Assembly (NCBI GenBank): GCA_021774955.1
Contig: JAJFIN010000476.1
Location: 1-6,282, forward strand
Direction: 5' to 3'
DNA length: 6,282 bases
DNA from: Alphaproteobacteria bacterium
GTDB lineage: Bacteria; Pseudomonadota; Alphaproteobacteria; M2410
Part shown: positions 6,148 to 6,282 of the stretch, piece by piece
How the letters are laid out: every line of letters starts with the position of its first letter
How positions within the stretch are numbered: position 1 is the stretch's first letter
Program-made: the position numbers and the translations under genes
Notes under the pieces: model-generated
Told to the model about the DNA's origin: nothing
Databases searched by the model: none
Seen by the model: the letters and a program-made list of their open reading frames with translations, nothing else

Positions 6148-6282
6148 TTATCCGAGCGCCTGATACATCAACGCCTTGAATTCGCGGGCAATTGTGTAGT
6201 CGCTTGACGGCATATGCTGAGCAAACAGAATACCGATGAGGTCGTCAGCGGGACTTGCCCAAAAAAAAGTGCTTGCTGACCC
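6148..6282 (-). CDS. Beta-lactamase-fold serine hydrolase, C-terminal fragment
   Basis: The frame is open from the right edge of the window to TAA at 6150-6148, giving 44 codons of a gene whose body lies outside. The fragment reads GSASTFFWASPADDLIGI followed by LFAQHMPSSDYTIAREFKAL and ends in MYQALG. This is the last strand and helix of class C beta-lactamase/EstB-type hydrolases. In them, the G-[SA]-A-S-T-x-F-x-x-D/S-P segment corresponds to the strand next to the active site, and the final helix typically ends in REFRxLVYQA. Most such environmental proteins are esterases or peptidases rather than antibiotic-degrading enzymes. The catalytic SxxK and YxN motifs are out of view. The stop lies 65 bases before the chosen peptidase start on the same strand, with no clear terminator, so the two are likely co-transcribed. 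The family call is good for such a short piece, but the function is open. Confidence 0.75.
   Translation of the reverse strand, partial: GSASTFFWASPADDLIGILFAQHMPSSDYTIAREFKALMYQALG

Noticed and set aside
6148..6282. Antibiotic-resistance beta-lactamase
   Set aside because: Only 44 C-terminal residues are visible, and they fit the large EstB-like hydrolase group at least as well; there is no basis for claiming resistance.

Overview
The window is ordinary bacterial chromosome, densely packed with metabolic genes. Base composition is roughly balanced, coding density is high, and all six recognisable genes belong to enzyme families common in soil and marine proteobacteria. The family mix suggests an alphaproteobacterium or similar organism: a class III CoA-transferase, a DhaS-like aldehyde dehydrogenase, a lambda-crystallin-type dehydrogenase, a prolyl-oligopeptidase-family peptidase and a beta-lactamase-fold hydrolase. 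That taxonomic guess is weak. No RNA genes, mobile elements, CRISPR arrays or phage genes are visible.

Layout from left to right. (1) Bases 1-294, plus strand: the 3' end of a D-cysteine desulfhydrase/ACC deaminase-family PLP enzyme. (2) Bases 300-1520, minus strand: a complete class III (CaiB/BaiF) CoA-transferase, converging on the first gene with only five bases between the stop codons. (3) Bases 1521-1663: an AT-rich divergent control region with a good minus-strand promoter and two related, oppositely oriented operator-like elements. (4) Bases 1664-3151, plus strand: a complete NAD(P)-dependent aldehyde dehydrogenase with all catalytic residues. (5) Bases 3141-6282, minus strand: a three-gene, probably co-transcribed block. 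In transcription order it holds the 3' end of a beta-lactamase-fold serine hydrolase, an S9 prolyl-oligopeptidase-like peptidase, and a 3-hydroxyacyl-CoA-dehydrogenase-fold enzyme of the CRYL1/L-gulonate 3-dehydrogenase type. The last two overlap by ATGA. The final dehydrogenase overlaps the end of the aldehyde dehydrogenase gene by 11 bases, tail to tail.

How the genes may work together. The CoA-transferase and aldehyde dehydrogenase share a control region and look like a co-regulated pair. A simple model is oxidation of an aldehyde to an acid and activation of an acid to its CoA thioester, but the substrate cannot be read from sequence. The minus-strand block combines two serine hydrolases with a hydroxy-acid dehydrogenase, which suggests hydrolysis of an ester, amide or peptide followed by oxidation of a released hydroxy acid. 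That is inference only. I searched for an undescribed system and did not find one. The most useful leads are the divergent operator region and the tightly coupled hydrolase-peptidase-dehydrogenase block.
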